Positions 25,568 through 35,335 of a stretch of 46,234 bases of DNA are shown in pieces. Below the pieces are notes generated by a model that ran no database searches, had not been told where the DNA came from, and saw only the letters and a list, made by a program, of their open reading frames with translations. Both the position numbers and the translations under genes were made by a program. Numbering within the stretch: the first letter of the stretch is position 1; each line of letters begins with the position of its first letter. The stretch covers positions 1 through 46,234 of the forward strand of contig DMBU01000074.1 of the NCBI GenBank assembly GCA_003446015.1, written 5' to 3'. Origin of the DNA: Bacteroidales bacterium. Lineage in GTDB: Bacteria > Bacteroidota > Bacteroidia > Bacteroidales > UBA12077.

Positions 25568-26737
25568 ATGAAAACACTAAATAACATAAGCCGATTTATT
25601 GTAGGAATTGTATTTATTTTTTCAGGATTTGTTAAAGCTGTTGATCCACTGGGATCAGCATATAAATTTACTGACTATTTTGATGCATTTGGAATGGAAT
25701 TCATTTCCTTTTTAGCTTTACCATTAGCCATTTTGTTAAGCACAATTGAATTTGTTATTGGTTTTTCAATATTGTTTTCTACTCGTAAAAAACTCACAAG
25801 TTATACCCTTTTAGTTTTTATGAGTTTTTTTACAATTCTGACTTTTGTATTAGCCATTTTCAATCCGGTTACCGATTGCGGTTGCTTTGGCGATGCACTT
25901 ATTATGACTAACTGGCAAACCTTTTACAAGAACCTGTTTTTAATGGTGTTTGTTATTATCCTTTTTATCAATAGAGAAAAGTTTGAAGTTGTATGGACAG
26001 TTAAAAAACAATGGATATTAATAGCTATACCTGTTATTTTTAGTGTTTTATTATCGGTTTACTGTTACATGAATCTTCCAGTTATTGATTTCAGACCATA
26101 TAGTGTTGGAACATACATTCCAGAAAAAATGATTACGCCTCCGGATGCACCAAAAGCTGAATATGAAACAATTCTGGTATATCAAAAAAACGGAAGAGAA
26201 AAAGAATTTGCATTAAGTAATTTACCAGATTCAAGCTGGGAGTGGGTTTCAACCGAAAACAAACTTATCTCGGAAGGATATGTACCTCCAATTCATGACT
26301 TTACCATTTCAACATCTGCAGGTAATGATATAACAGAAATTATTTTGAACGATAATAAATTTACCTTTTTACTTGTTGCTTACGACCTTAAAAAAACAAG
26401 TTTAAAAAACATTTCGGAGATCAATCAGTTAGCTTCTTTTGCTATGGAATCGGGTAAATGTAATTTTATTTGTTTAACCTCATCTGTCGAATCTGAAATT
26501 AATGAGTTTAAGGATAAAACACAGGCTCCATATATGTTTTTTAATACAGATGAAATAACATTAAAAACCATAGTAAGATCTAATCCGGGCTTAGTCCTTC
26601 TTAAAAAAGGAATGATACTTGGGAAATGGCATCACAACAATATACCAACAACAGTAACGATTACAGAAGAATATATTGAAAATCCAACATACCAAAATAA
26701 CAATAATACTGAAGAAGCATTAGCTAGTATAAATTAA
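25568..26737 (+). CDS. DoxX/MauE-like membrane protein (BT_3928-like)
   Basis: A 389-aa protein. About four or five helices fill residues 1-165, beginning with the DoxX/MauE signature SRFIVGIVFIFSGFVKAVDP. NPVTDCGCFGD follows (C104, C106), a cysteine pair typical of MauE-like thiol-redox membrane proteins. After a further helix (about 147-165) lies a C-terminal extracytoplasmic part with a thioredoxin-like look. Its LVAYDLKKTSLKNISEINQL and CNFICLTSS segments resemble a thioredoxin fold, but I see no CxxC. The family is widespread in Bacteroidota and of unproven function; an envelope redox role is inference. The gene sits between tmk and a lone DppB-like permease. Confidence 0.75.
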   Translation: MKTLNNISRFIVGIVFIFSGFVKAVDPLGSAYKFTDYFDAFGMEFISFLALPLAILLSTIEFVIGFSILFSTRKKLTSYTLLVFMSFFTILTFVLAIFNPVTDCGCFGDALIMTNWQTFYKNLFLMVFVIILFINREKFEVVWTVKKQWILIAIPVIFSVLLSVYCYMNLPVIDFRPYSVGTYIPEKMITPPDAPKAEYETILVYQKNGREKEFALSNLPDSSWEWVSTENKLISEGYVPPIHDFTISTSAGNDITEIILNDNKFTFLLVAYDLKKTSLKNISEINQLASFAMESGKCNFICLTSSVESEINEFKDKTQAPYMFFNTDEITLKTIVRSNPGLVLLKKGMILGKWHHNNIPTTVTITEEYIENPTYQNNNNTEEALASIN

Positions 26738-26746
26738 ATAGAATCT

Positions 26747-27832
26747 GTGTTAAATTTCCTAATCAAACGCCTTTTATATGCCCTTCTAATTCTATGGGGC
26801 GTAATAACTGTTGTCTTTTTTCTTTTCAATATATTGCCTGGTGATCCTGCAAAAATGATGTTAGGACAAAGATCAGATATATCGACTATAGCCTCAATAA
26901 GAAAAGAACTTGGGTTAGACAAATCGAAAGGAATGCAATACCTGAAATATTTAAATGATCTGTCACCACTATCGGCTTATAACAGTACTAATTCCGAAAG
27001 CTATTTTTATCTTGATAGTTCAAAATATGATGCAACAATTCTTTTTCATATTTCATCAGAAAATGTTATTGTTGCAAAACAACCCTATTTGCGTCGCTCG
27101 TATCAGAGCAAAAAACTTGTTTCCGAAATTATTCGAGAAACCTTACCCAATACTTTTATTTTAGCACTTGTATCAATTATTTTTGCTACTGTTTTAGGAG
27201 TATTTCTGGGAATAATTGCTGCTATTAAAAAAGATAGTTTATTTGATCGTTCCTCGTTGTTTTTCTCGGCTTTTGGAATGTCGCTTCCCTCCTTTTTTGC
27301 GGCAATTCTTATAGGATGGATTTTTGCTTTTGTTCTGGGAGATTTAACGGGTTTAAATCTAACAGGTAATTTATATGAAATTGACGATTTAGGCGAAGGA
27401 ATACATGTACAACTTAAGAACTTAATTCTTCCCGCTTTTACATTGGGAATAAGACCTTTAGCTATAGTTATTCAATTATCCAGAAACTCAATGCTCGATG
27501 TTTTATCACAGGATTATATCAGAACAGCAAAAGCAAAAGGTTTATCATTTAGCCGAATTATTTGGAAACATGCTTTAAAAAACTCATTGAACCCGGTAAT
27601 AACTGCGGTATCAGGATGGTTCGCTTCGTTAATGGCAGGAGTTGTATTTATCGAGTATATTTTTGGTTGGAAAGGACTTGGTTTTATTATTGTTGATTCG
27701 TTAAACAAATATGATTTCCCGGTTATTGTTGGTTGTGTTTTAACCATTTCAGTCTTTTTTATTATAATTAATACTTTCGTTGATATTTTATATGGCATAC
27801 TTGATCCTCGTATTCGCATAAACAGCAATTAA
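26747..27832 (+). CDS. DppB/OppB-type ABC transporter permease, lone subunit
   Basis: A 361-aa inner-membrane permease of the peptide/nickel type. The N-terminal helix has the signature LLYALLILWGVITVVFFLFNILPGDPA with FNILPGDP intact. The cytoplasmic EAA loop is DYIRTAKAKGLSFSRIIWKH, followed by GWKGLGFIIVDSL. About 65-75 residues between helix 1 and the next helix (about 55-125) form a long polar loop. The start is a GTG 10 bases after the upstream stop. No DppC partner, ATPase or binding protein lies beside it, which is odd for this family. Either its partners are elsewhere or it works as a homodimer; the substrate is unknown. Confidence 0.85.
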   Translation: MLNFLIKRLLYALLILWGVITVVFFLFNILPGDPAKMMLGQRSDISTIASIRKELGLDKSKGMQYLKYLNDLSPLSAYNSTNSESYFYLDSSKYDATILFHISSENVIVAKQPYLRRSYQSKKLVSEIIRETLPNTFILALVSIIFATVLGVFLGIIAAIKKDSLFDRSSLFFSAFGMSLPSFFAAILIGWIFAFVLGDLTGLNLTGNLYEIDDLGEGIHVQLKNLILPAFTLGIRPLAIVIQLSRNSMLDVLSQDYIRTAKAKGLSFSRIIWKHALKNSLNPVITAVSGWFASLMAGVVFIEYIFGWKGLGFIIVDSLNKYDFPVIVGCVLTISVFFIIINTFVDILYGILDPRIRINSN

Positions 27833-27877
27833 TCTCATATTTTTACCAATTATAAATCGCATAAGCTTATAATTTCT

Positions 27878-27885
27878 TATTTTTG
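27878..27885 (+). promoter_or_regulatory. Putative -7 element (TATTTTTG) for tpiA
   Basis: Exact TAnnTTTG match 34 bases before the tpiA ATG. The 15-mer AATTTCTTATTTTTG ending here is identical to that before the methyltransferase/GT2 gene. Confidence 0.55.
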
Positions 27886-27918
27886 AGAATAAAATACGAA
27901 TCGTAAATAATTTTACCT

Positions 27919-28671
27919 ATGAGAAAACACATCGTTGCCGGAAACTGGAAAATGAATAAAACATTTTCTGAAGGTATTGATTTAATTAATAAAATCATTA
28001 ATAAATCTGAACCACTTCAAAATGTACAGTTAATAATTGCACCACCATTTATATTAACAAGCGAAGCAGCAAGACTTGCAATGAATAAAAATATTGATCT
28101 GGCAGGACAAAACTGTGCTAATCATGATGAAGGAGCTTATACAGGTGAGATTTCGGCGAGAATGTTAAAATCATCTGGGGCTACATATGTTATTCTTGGA
28201 CATTCAGAGCGTCGTGCATATTATCATGAAACCGATGAAATTATAAATACGAAGATAAAATTGTGTCTTGAGAATAGCTTAACACCAATCGTTTGTTGCG
28301 GTGAAGTATTAGAAGAACGTGAAGCTAATAAACATTTTGAAGTTGTGGCAAAACAGATTAAGGGAATGTTCCAGGATATTTCAAGTGAAGCATTTAAGAA
28401 TATTGTTATAGCTTACGAACCTGTTTGGGCTATTGGAACAGGTAAAACGGCCAGTCCTGAGCAAGCGCAGGAAATGCATCTTTTTATTCGTGAGACTATT
28501 AAAAATATTTATGGCTCTGATTTATCTAATAATGTTTCCATACTTTATGGTGGTAGCTGTAAACCTTCCAATGCAAAGGAATTATTTGCAAATCCGGATG
28601 TTGATGGCGGACTTATTGGTGGAGCATCTCTTAATGCTGATGATTTTATTGCAATTGCAAATTCCTTTTAA
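27919..28671 (+). CDS. tpiA: Triosephosphate isomerase
   Basis: Interconverts dihydroxyacetone phosphate and glyceraldehyde 3-phosphate in glycolysis. The 250-aa TIM barrel has AGNWKMNKT with N9 and K11, VILGHSERR with the catalytic His, and AYEPVWAIGTGKTA with the catalytic Glu and flexible loop 6. The phosphate-binding SILYGGSCK and DGGLIGGASL follow. The length is normal. It starts a tpiA-prmA unit, with prmA following after 9 bases. Confidence 0.98.
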   Translation: MRKHIVAGNWKMNKTFSEGIDLINKIINKSEPLQNVQLIIAPPFILTSEAARLAMNKNIDLAGQNCANHDEGAYTGEISARMLKSSGATYVILGHSERRAYYHETDEIINTKIKLCLENSLTPIVCCGEVLEEREANKHFEVVAKQIKGMFQDISSEAFKNIVIAYEPVWAIGTGKTASPEQAQEMHLFIRETIKNIYGSDLSNNVSILYGGSCKPSNAKELFANPDVDGGLIGGASLNADDFIAIANSF

Positions 28672-28680
28672 ATAAAATAT

Positions 28681-29520
28681 ATGGATTATATTGAACTATT
28701 ATGTGAGATTTCAGCACAAAACACACAAGAAATTGTTGAAATTCTTATCGCCGAATTAAACGAGATAGGTTACGAAAGTTACGACGAATCAGAGGGTAAA
28801 TTAAATGCATATATCCTTGAAAAACATTTTGATCTTGAAAAAATAAAACAACTCCAGGTTAATGATATTCCCGAAGTAAGTATTAAGTTTTCGCACAAAA
28901 CAATAAAAACCCAAAACTGGAATGCAGTTTGGGAAAAAAACTTTGAACCAATATTGGTTGGGGATAAATGTCTTATAAGAGCTCCTTTTCATGAAAGTAA
29001 ACCAAATATTGAATACGAAATAATCATCGAACCCAAAATGTCTTTTGGAACAGGGCATCATGAGACTACATTTCTTATGCTTAAAACAATACTTGAGTTA
29101 GACTGCAAGGGTAAAAACGTTTTAGACATGGGTTGTGGAACAGGAGTTTTGGCAATTTTAGCATCATTCAAAGGAGCTAAAGAAATTACTGCTATCGATA
29201 TTGATGAATGGGCATATAATAATACCCTTGAAAATATCGACAAAAACAATTGTTCAAACATCAACGTTTTTCAGGGTGATGCAAGTTTACTGATTAATCA
29301 GCAATTTGATCTAATCATAGCAAATATAAACCGTAATATTTTACTGGAAGACATAAAACATTATGCACATGTATTAAAATCAGGAGGGATTTTATTATTG
29401 AGCGGATTGTACGACAAAGATCTTCCTATGATTCGCGATGAAGCCTCTAAACATCGTATTGCTTATATTAGCCATTACGAAAAGCACAACTGGATTGCTG
29501 CGAAATTCCTTAAGAATTAA
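28681..29520 (+). CDS. prmA: Ribosomal protein L11 methyltransferase
   Basis: Trimethylates lysines and the N-terminus of ribosomal protein L11. The 279-aa protein has an N-terminal L11-recognition domain (about 1-90). The methyltransferase core follows, with PKMSFGTGHHETTFLML, SAM loop DMGCGTGVLAILASFKGA, ITAIDIDEWA and the catalytic-site-like ANINRNIL. It is co-transcribed with tpiA upstream. The next gene starts 22 bases after its stop. Confidence 0.95.
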   Translation: MDYIELLCEISAQNTQEIVEILIAELNEIGYESYDESEGKLNAYILEKHFDLEKIKQLQVNDIPEVSIKFSHKTIKTQNWNAVWEKNFEPILVGDKCLIRAPFHESKPNIEYEIIIEPKMSFGTGHHETTFLMLKTILELDCKGKNVLDMGCGTGVLAILASFKGAKEITAIDIDEWAYNNTLENIDKNNCSNINVFQGDASLLINQQFDLIIANINRNILLEDIKHYAHVLKSGGILLLSGLYDKDLPMIRDEASKHRIAYISHYEKHNWIAAKFLKN

Positions 29521-29542
29521 AATCGTTAAATTAATGTACACG

Positions 29543-32500
29543 ATGAAAAATAATCTATTTAAGATTCTGTTTTTTTCAATTTTGAGCGTTATTGCATTTG
29601 ATTCTCATGCTCAGGACATTAAAGAGTTTCAAAAAGACTCAACATTGTTTATTGAACAATTTGAAGAATTTGTAAATAAGAACTTGCCAGAAAATGAAGA
29701 AGATAGTCTTGACGTTTTCGTTGAAAGATGGAATATCGGTTATTTCTCCGATGAGATTAAAGACAGATTCATTGATGTATGTAATTTAATGCTCAAAAAT
29801 AAAGCCCGTCGTGATCCTCATTTTACTAAATATTTAGATCTTGTAATGACTTTTCATCAATCAGATGAAGCCATGCGACATTATGACAATTGGGAGAAAG
29901 GAATATATTTTATATTTAATAATGAAAAATATCCCTTGAGAGAAATAACTCAATATTTTGATAATGTAAAAACACTAATACAAGAGAATCTGATTTTTAG
30001 TACATATTCAACAAGTTGGTATGCCAGTTCTAAAGATTTTGAGATACTTGTTAATGATGAACTAAAAATCGTTTTCCCAAAAACAAACTTAACATGTAAA
30101 ATCAAAAAGGATTCTATTGATATATTTGAAACAACAGGAGCATTTTATCCTATAACAAATCAATGGTGTGGGGAAAAAGGTTATGTTACCTGGGAAAGAG
30201 CCGATTATGATCCTAACGAGGTAAAAGCTGAACTAAAAAACTACAAAATTGATTTTTCAAAATCAGGATATAACGCCGATTCGGTAACTTTTATAAATAA
30301 AATATATTTTGACGAACCTATCTTAGGAAAATTATCCGATCAGGTTGTACATATTATGACCCCAGATAAAGCTATTTACCCCGAGTTTAATTCGTATCAA
30401 AAAAGATTTCAAATTGAAGATATTTATCCCGGTATTAATTACGATGGAGGCTTTTCAATGAAAGGTTCAAATCTAATGGGATCCGGCGATAAAGACAATG
30501 AGGCATATCTTTACATACAAAAAAATGATACTACAATAATTACGGCTGTTTCTGATGCTTATATGTTCAAAAACGGGAAAATTGTATCAAACAATGCACA
30601 AATAACAATTCATTTAAAAAACGATTCTATTTTCCATCCTGGAATATTATTTAATTACACTCCTTATATAAAAGAAGTTTCACTAACACCTTCCGAAAGG
30701 ATTGTATCTAAAAGTCCATATTATGATTCATACCATCAAATTTCAATGAACTTTGATCGTTTACTTTGGCGTCTGGATGATGATAAGATATACCTTACAA
30801 AACGTCGTGCTGCTGCTATTGGAAATGCAGTTTTCACTTCCTCAAATTTCTATAATCGTATTGAGTTTGAACGAATAATGTTGAGAGATCAATTTCATCC
30901 ACTTTTGGTTATCAAAAACTTTGCAGGTAAAATATATTCAGAAACTTTTTCAGGGGCTGAACTGGCTCGTTTTCTAGGTTACGACGATTATCAGATAAAA
31001 CAAATGCTAATGTTTTTAAGCGTTGACGGATTTATTTTTTATGATGCTGATAAAGACGAAGCCATAATTAAACAAAAATTATATGATTTTATTGATGCCC
31101 GATATGGTAAAATAGACTATGATGTTATTAAATTCAATTCCGAAACTGAAGATGATATTCATAATGGTATTCTTGATTTAAAAACCTATGATCTTGAAAT
31201 TAACGGAGTTCCACAAATATTTTTATCAGACTCTCAGAATGTAGCTATTTATCCAAAACACCAGAGAATAACGATGAAAAAAAACAGAGACTTTTCATTC
31301 GGTGGTGTTATAGAAGCCGGGCTTTTTACTTTTTTCGGACAAGATTTTGATTTTAGTTATGATACTTTTAAAATCAATTTACATAATATTGATTCGTTAA
31401 GGATTAAGGTTCCAACTGAACAGCGCGACATGTACAACAATCCCATACTAGCTCATATAAAAAATACAGTTGAAATAATAACGGGAGAATTACTTATTGA
31501 CAATCCAAAAAATAAATCAGGATTTAAGTCATATCCTCAATATCCAATTTTTAATAGTAACGAAAACTCATTCGTATATTACGATGCTTCAAACATTTAC
31601 AATGGAGTATACAAAAGAGATAACTTCTATTTTGAACTTGAACCCTTTACAATCGATAGTCTTGATAACTTTAAAGTACAAGGATTAAAATTCGATGGAC
31701 GATTCTTTTCTACAAACATATTTCCTCCATTTGATGATGCTCTTTATATGAGACCCGATTATTCCTTAGGTTTTAGAAGAAATACTCCTCAGGAAGGTTT
31801 CCCGTTATATGCAGGAAAAGGTACATATTTCGATATTATCGATCTAAGTAACAAGGGCCTTAAAGGATCAGGAACACTCGAATATTTAACAACAAGCGCA
31901 AAAACTGACAGTATCATTTTCTTTCCCGATTCAACTAAAATTCATGCTATAGATTTTACTCTTGATCAAAGAATTAGTGGGATTGAGTTTCCTGAGCTAA
32001 AATCAACCCAGGTTAATATTACCTGGTATCCATACAAAGATATTATGCTTGCCGAGCAAACAAAAGAACCTTTTAATATGTATGGTAACAACTCTCTTCT
32101 TTCGGGCTCACTTATTATACAACCTACCGGATTAAGTGGAAAAGGTGTTATGAATCTCGAGAAAGCAGAGCTTAGATCAAAACACTTTAATTTTGAAGCA
32201 AAATCATTTAGTTCAGATACAACTTCTTTCAGTTTAAAATCCTTAACTAAAACTGATTTTAATTTTATTACAGAAAATTTATCAGGTAAAATTGATTTTA
32301 CTTCACAAAAAGGAAGTTTTAATTCAAATGAATCTTTTACTATTGCTAAATTTCCTAAAAATCTTTATGTAAGTTATCTTGATCGGTTCGACTGGCTAAT
32401 TTCGAAAGATGAGATTGCAATTGAATCAAGCCCACATGTTGATTCAACAGCCTCACCTGAAATTAAAAAGCTTGCAAAACTTAAAGACGATGATTTACCG

Positions 32501-34177
32501 GGAGCTCTTTATATGTCGATTCACCGTAGCCAGGATTCATTGCGTTTTGCTTCTACAAAAGCTATTTATAGTTTAAAAGACAGCACGATAAAAGCGACTG
32601 AAGTAGAATATATTAAAGTTGCTGATGCTTTGATTTTCCCGGAAGAAAATGATATTACCATTGGGAATATGGCAGATATGAAAACTTTAATGAACTCAGA
32701 AATTATAGCCGATAGTGAAAATAAATATCATCGAATATACAATGCTAAGATAAACATAAAAGGGCGTTATAAATATCTTGGAACAGGCGATTATGATTAT
32801 ATAAATGAAGATAAAGAAATCCAGAATATTCATTTTACCGATATTTTTGTTGATAGTACTTATCAAACAGTTGCAAAAAGCAAAATCAGTATGGTTGACA
32901 GTTTTACCTTAAGTCCCGTTTATAGCTATCAGGGTGAAGCTATATTGTTTGCTAAAAGACAATACTTAACTTTTAAAGGGGGAGTAAAATTAGAACATGA
33001 TTGTCCTAGAAAAGAAACCCACTATGCTTATTTCGAAAGTGAGATAAATCCGGATAGTATATATATACCAATAACCAGTAATACAAATAGCATAAATGGA
33101 AGAGGATTATATGCGGCTAGCTTTATTACCAAAGACTCTTCGCATATTTATTCAAGATTTTTAGATCGTAGGCGAGATCCAAATGATGTTGCATTAATTG
33201 ATGCCACCGGCTATTTGTATTACAATAAAAACGCTAAAAAATATATCGTTGCGGATAGGGCTAAACACTTAAACCCTGACACAACAGGTAAAGTTGTTAG
33301 TTTACAAAAAGATTTTTGCTTACAACATGGTGAAGGAAAAATTGATCTGGGCATTGAGTTAGGCCAAATTAAAATTTCTCCTGCCGGATCAGTGAATCAT
33401 CTTTTAAACAAAAACGAAATCAAAACAGAGTTAGTAATTGCTCTTGATTTCTTTTTCTCGGCAGCTGCGTTAGACACTTTAGTAAGTGAAATTCAATCGG
33501 CAGGAAACCTTGATCCATTGAATATTTCTTCTGGTTTTTTCGAAAAGAATATGAATGAGTTGGTAGGAAATGCTGATTACAAAGAATTTACGAATCAGTT
33601 GATGTTATTTGCAAATGATGCAAAATTACCTAAATCTACCCAGCACACATTTCTACTTGGAAATGTAAAATTTAAATGGAATACAGAAACTGGTTCGTAC
33701 CTAAATTATGGCAAAATTGGAATAGCAACCATAAACAATAAGCCCGTAAATAAATATGTTGAAGGTTATCTGCAAATTCTAAAAAGAAGAAGCGGTGATT
33801 TAATGAAGTTTTATTTCGAATTGCCAAATAATAACTATTACTATTTTACCTATTCACGAGGTGTAATGCAAACACTTTCTAATAATGAAGATTTTGTTAA
33901 TGCAATACAAAGCATAAAAAATAAAGCTCGTAAGTTAAAAACTCCACGAAATCAGACTCCTTACAGATATATTATTGCTACCGAACAAAATAAAGTTCAA
34001 TTCCTAAGTAGCATGCGTCTTTTTGAAGAAGCAGAAGCAGCAAAGCTTGAAGAACAAAAAAGACTGGAGCAGGAACAAAAAGAATTGGAAAACTGGGATC
34101 AACAAAATGATAATCAAGAAAATATCCCCGAAGAAAATGAAGAAAATGAACAAAAAGAAGAAAATAAAGGTTCTTAA
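29543..34177 (+). CDS. Large exported protein of unknown function (1544 aa)
   Basis: I do not recognise a named family. The protein has a clear Sec signal peptide (about 1-24, KILFFSILSVIAFDSHAQ, cleavage after AQ). A mainly beta-rich, Asn/Asp/Ser/Lys-rich body follows, with repeated phrases of the type 'KNDSI', 'ISGKIDF' and 'GxGxL', suggesting a long beta scaffold. A middle segment (about residues 470-520, ARFLGYDDYQIKQMLMFLS onward) looks like a winged-helix-type insertion. The last 50 residues (from about 1490) are a charged Glu/Gln/Lys coiled-coil tail. I see no sortase, T9SS or lipobox signal. The frame is open back to 29438 inside prmA, but the ATG at 29543 gives the signal peptide. 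It is probably periplasmic or outer-membrane associated. Confidence 0.7.
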   Translation: MKNNLFKILFFSILSVIAFDSHAQDIKEFQKDSTLFIEQFEEFVNKNLPENEEDSLDVFVERWNIGYFSDEIKDRFIDVCNLMLKNKARRDPHFTKYLDLVMTFHQSDEAMRHYDNWEKGIYFIFNNEKYPLREITQYFDNVKTLIQENLIFSTYSTSWYASSKDFEILVNDELKIVFPKTNLTCKIKKDSIDIFETTGAFYPITNQWCGEKGYVTWERADYDPNEVKAELKNYKIDFSKSGYNADSVTFINKIYFDEPILGKLSDQVVHIMTPDKAIYPEFNSYQKRFQIEDIYPGINYDGGFSMKGSNLMGSGDKDNEAYLYIQKNDTTIITAVSDAYMFKNGKIVSNNAQITIHLKNDSIFHPGILFNYTPYIKEVSLTPSERIVSKSPYYDSYHQISMNFDRLLWRLDDDKIYLTKRRAAAIGNAVFTSSNFYNRIEFERIMLRDQFHPLLVIKNFAGKIYSETFSGAELARFLGYDDYQIKQMLMFLSVDGFIFYDADKDEAIIKQKLYDFIDARYGKIDYDVIKFNSETEDDIHNGILDLKTYDLEINGVPQIFLSDSQNVAIYPKHQRITMKKNRDFSFGGVIEAGLFTFFGQDFDFSYDTFKINLHNIDSLRIKVPTEQRDMYNNPILAHIKNTVEIITGELLIDNPKNKSGFKSYPQYPIFNSNENSFVYYDASNIYNGVYKRDNFYFELEPFTIDSLDNFKVQGLKFDGRFFSTNIFPPFDDALYMRPDYSLGFRRNTPQEGFPLYAGKGTYFDIIDLSNKGLKGSGTLEYLTTSAKTDSIIFFPDSTKIHAIDFTLDQRISGIEFPELKSTQVNITWYPYKDIMLAEQTKEPFNMYGNNSLLSGSLIIQPTGLSGKGVMNLEKAELRSKHFNFEAKSFSSDTTSFSLKSLTKTDFNFITENLSGKIDFTSQKGSFNSNESFTIAKFPKNLYVSYLDRFDWLISKDEIAIESSPHVDSTASPEIKKLAKLKDDDLPGALYMSIHRSQDSLRFASTKAIYSLKDSTIKATEVEYIKVADALIFPEENDITIGNMADMKTLMNSEIIADSENKYHRIYNAKINIKGRYKYLGTGDYDYINEDKEIQNIHFTDIFVDSTYQTVAKSKISMVDSFTLSPVYSYQGEAILFAKRQYLTFKGGVKLEHDCPRKETHYAYFESEINPDSIYIPITSNTNSINGRGLYAASFITKDSSHIYSRFLDRRRDPNDVALIDATGYLYYNKNAKKYIVADRAKHLNPDTTGKVVSLQKDFCLQHGEGKIDLGIELGQIKISPAGSVNHLLNKNEIKTELVIALDFFFSAAALDTLVSEIQSAGNLDPLNISSGFFEKNMNELVGNADYKEFTNQLMLFANDAKLPKSTQHTFLLGNVKFKWNTETGSYLNYGKIGIATINNKPVNKYVEGYLQILKRRSGDLMKFYFELPNNNYYYFTYSRGVMQTLSNNEDFVNAIQSIKNKARKLKTPRNQTPYRYIIATEQNKVQFLSSMRLFEEAEAAKLEEQKRLEQEQKELENWDQQNDNQENIPEENEENEQKEENKGS

Positions 34178-34202
34178 AAGTGTTAACTTAAACAAATTTT
34201 AG

Positions 34203-34796
34203 ATGACAGAATTTTGGGATTCCAAATACAATTCAGATCAATATATGTATGGTCTTCAACCAAATGTATTTTTAAAAGAATATTTAGAAAAAACTCCTCC
34301 TGGGAAAATATTATTACCAGGAGATGGTGAAGGACGTAATGCAGTTTTTGCTGCTAAGTTAGGATGGGAAGTAACTTCATTTGATTCTAGCAAATCTGCC
34401 AAAGATAAAGCTCTTCGAATGGCAAAAGAATATAATGTACAAATTACTTACATTAACGCTGATGTTGAAAAGTTTAGCCCGGATTCTAAATTTGATTTAA
34501 TTTCTATTATTTACTTACATTTACCTCCAGGTATTCGTCATACTTTTCATTTAAACCTATTTCGATATTTGAATCCTGAGGGGAAGATTTTATTGGAATG
34601 TTTTTCTAAACTTCAATATGCAAATAATTCAGGAGGACCTAAAAACATGCAGTTATTATATAGTTTAAAAGATATTCAAAATGATTTTAAAGACTATAAC
34701 GTAGAATTTCTTGAACAGGCAGAAATAGAGCTTGATGAAGGTGAACTTCATCAAGGAAAAGCGAATGTTATTCGCTTAATAGCCTCTCTAAGTTAA
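34203..34796 (+). CDS. Class I SAM-dependent methyltransferase (TehB-like)
   Basis: A 197-aa single-domain methyltransferase. The SAM-binding loop is LLPGDGEGRNAVFAAKLGW (about 38-56), with an acidic ribose-binding Asp in TSFDSSKSAKDKA. INADVEKFSPDSKFDLISII follows, then LNPEGKILLECFS as the post-strand motif. The overall pattern resembles the tellurite-resistance TehB / thiopurine methyltransferase group; the substrate cannot be told. It follows the large exported protein after 25 bases and overlaps the convergent phosphoesterase gene by 4 bases. Confidence 0.85.
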   Translation: MTEFWDSKYNSDQYMYGLQPNVFLKEYLEKTPPGKILLPGDGEGRNAVFAAKLGWEVTSFDSSKSAKDKALRMAKEYNVQITYINADVEKFSPDSKFDLISIIYLHLPPGIRHTFHLNLFRYLNPEGKILLECFSKLQYANNSGGPKNMQLLYSLKDIQNDFKDYNVEFLEQAEIELDEGELHQGKANVIRLIASLS

Positions 34797-35287
34797 TTTC
34801 TTTGTTTCTCGAAAACTTCCATCTCTTTTATTTCTCCGACATCTACGACAAATCGAACAGCTGTCTGAAATTTATGTAAGCCTGATTTACCCGAAGCTCC
34901 GGGATTAATGTGAAGTAAATTATTTTTATCATCATACATCACTTTTAAAATATGTGAATGCCCCGAAATAAAAAGCTTTGGTTTTAACTCCTGAATTAGC
35001 TCCTTCACTCCTTTTTCATACTTTCCCGGATATCCACCAATGTGTGTCATCAATACACTTACTCCTTCACATATAAACGATTGTATTTTAGGATATGTAG
35101 CTCTTACTTCCTGTCCATCAATATTACCATAAACTCCTTTCAAGGTTTTGAATTTTGATATGGTATTCGCTGTTTCAATGTTCCCCATATCACCAGCATG
35201 CCATATTTCATCACAATTTTTAAAAAATTCCATTATTTTCTCATCAACATATCCATGTGTATCTGATAATAATCCTATCTTTTTCAT
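34793..35287 (-). CDS. YfcE/MJ0936-type metallophosphoesterase
   Basis: A 164-aa calcineurin-like phosphodiesterase. All metal-binding motifs are visible: LSDTHG near the N-terminus (D9, H11), WHAGDMG, VYGNIDG, MTHIGGYPG and ISGHSHI, and then NPGASG near the C-terminus. Family members hydrolyse small phosphodiesters with Mn2+; the physiological substrate is unknown. It is divergent from rsmE. Confidence 0.92.
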   Translation of the reverse strand: MKKIGLLSDTHGYVDEKIMEFFKNCDEIWHAGDMGNIETANTISKFKTLKGVYGNIDGQEVRATYPKIQSFICEGVSVLMTHIGGYPGKYEKGVKELIQELKPKLFISGHSHILKVMYDDKNNLLHINPGASGKSGLHKFQTAVRFVVDVGEIKEMEVFEKQRN

Positions 35288-35307
35288 TTATATTTATTTT
35301 CAATGCT

Positions 35308-35315
35308 TATTTTTG
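35308..35315 (+). promoter_or_regulatory. Putative -7 element (TATTTTTG) for rsmE
   Basis: Exact TAnnTTTG match 21 bases upstream of the rsmE ATG, giving a very short leader. Confidence 0.5.
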
Positions 35316-35326
35316 CTAATCAAACA

Positions 35327-35334
35327 CAAAGATA
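35327..35334 (-). promoter_or_regulatory. Putative -7 element (TATCTTTG) for the phosphoesterase
   Basis: The + strand reads CAAAGATA, directly before the rsmE ATG and 40 bases upstream of the phosphoesterase ATG. It overlaps the rsmE transcription start region, so the two genes may interfere with each other. Confidence 0.45.
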
Positions 35335-35335
35335 A

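Noticed and set aside
29438..29542. N-terminal extension of the 1544-aa protein into prmA
   Set aside because: It overlaps the last 80 bases of prmA and would bury the signal peptide; the ATG at 29543 is the natural start.
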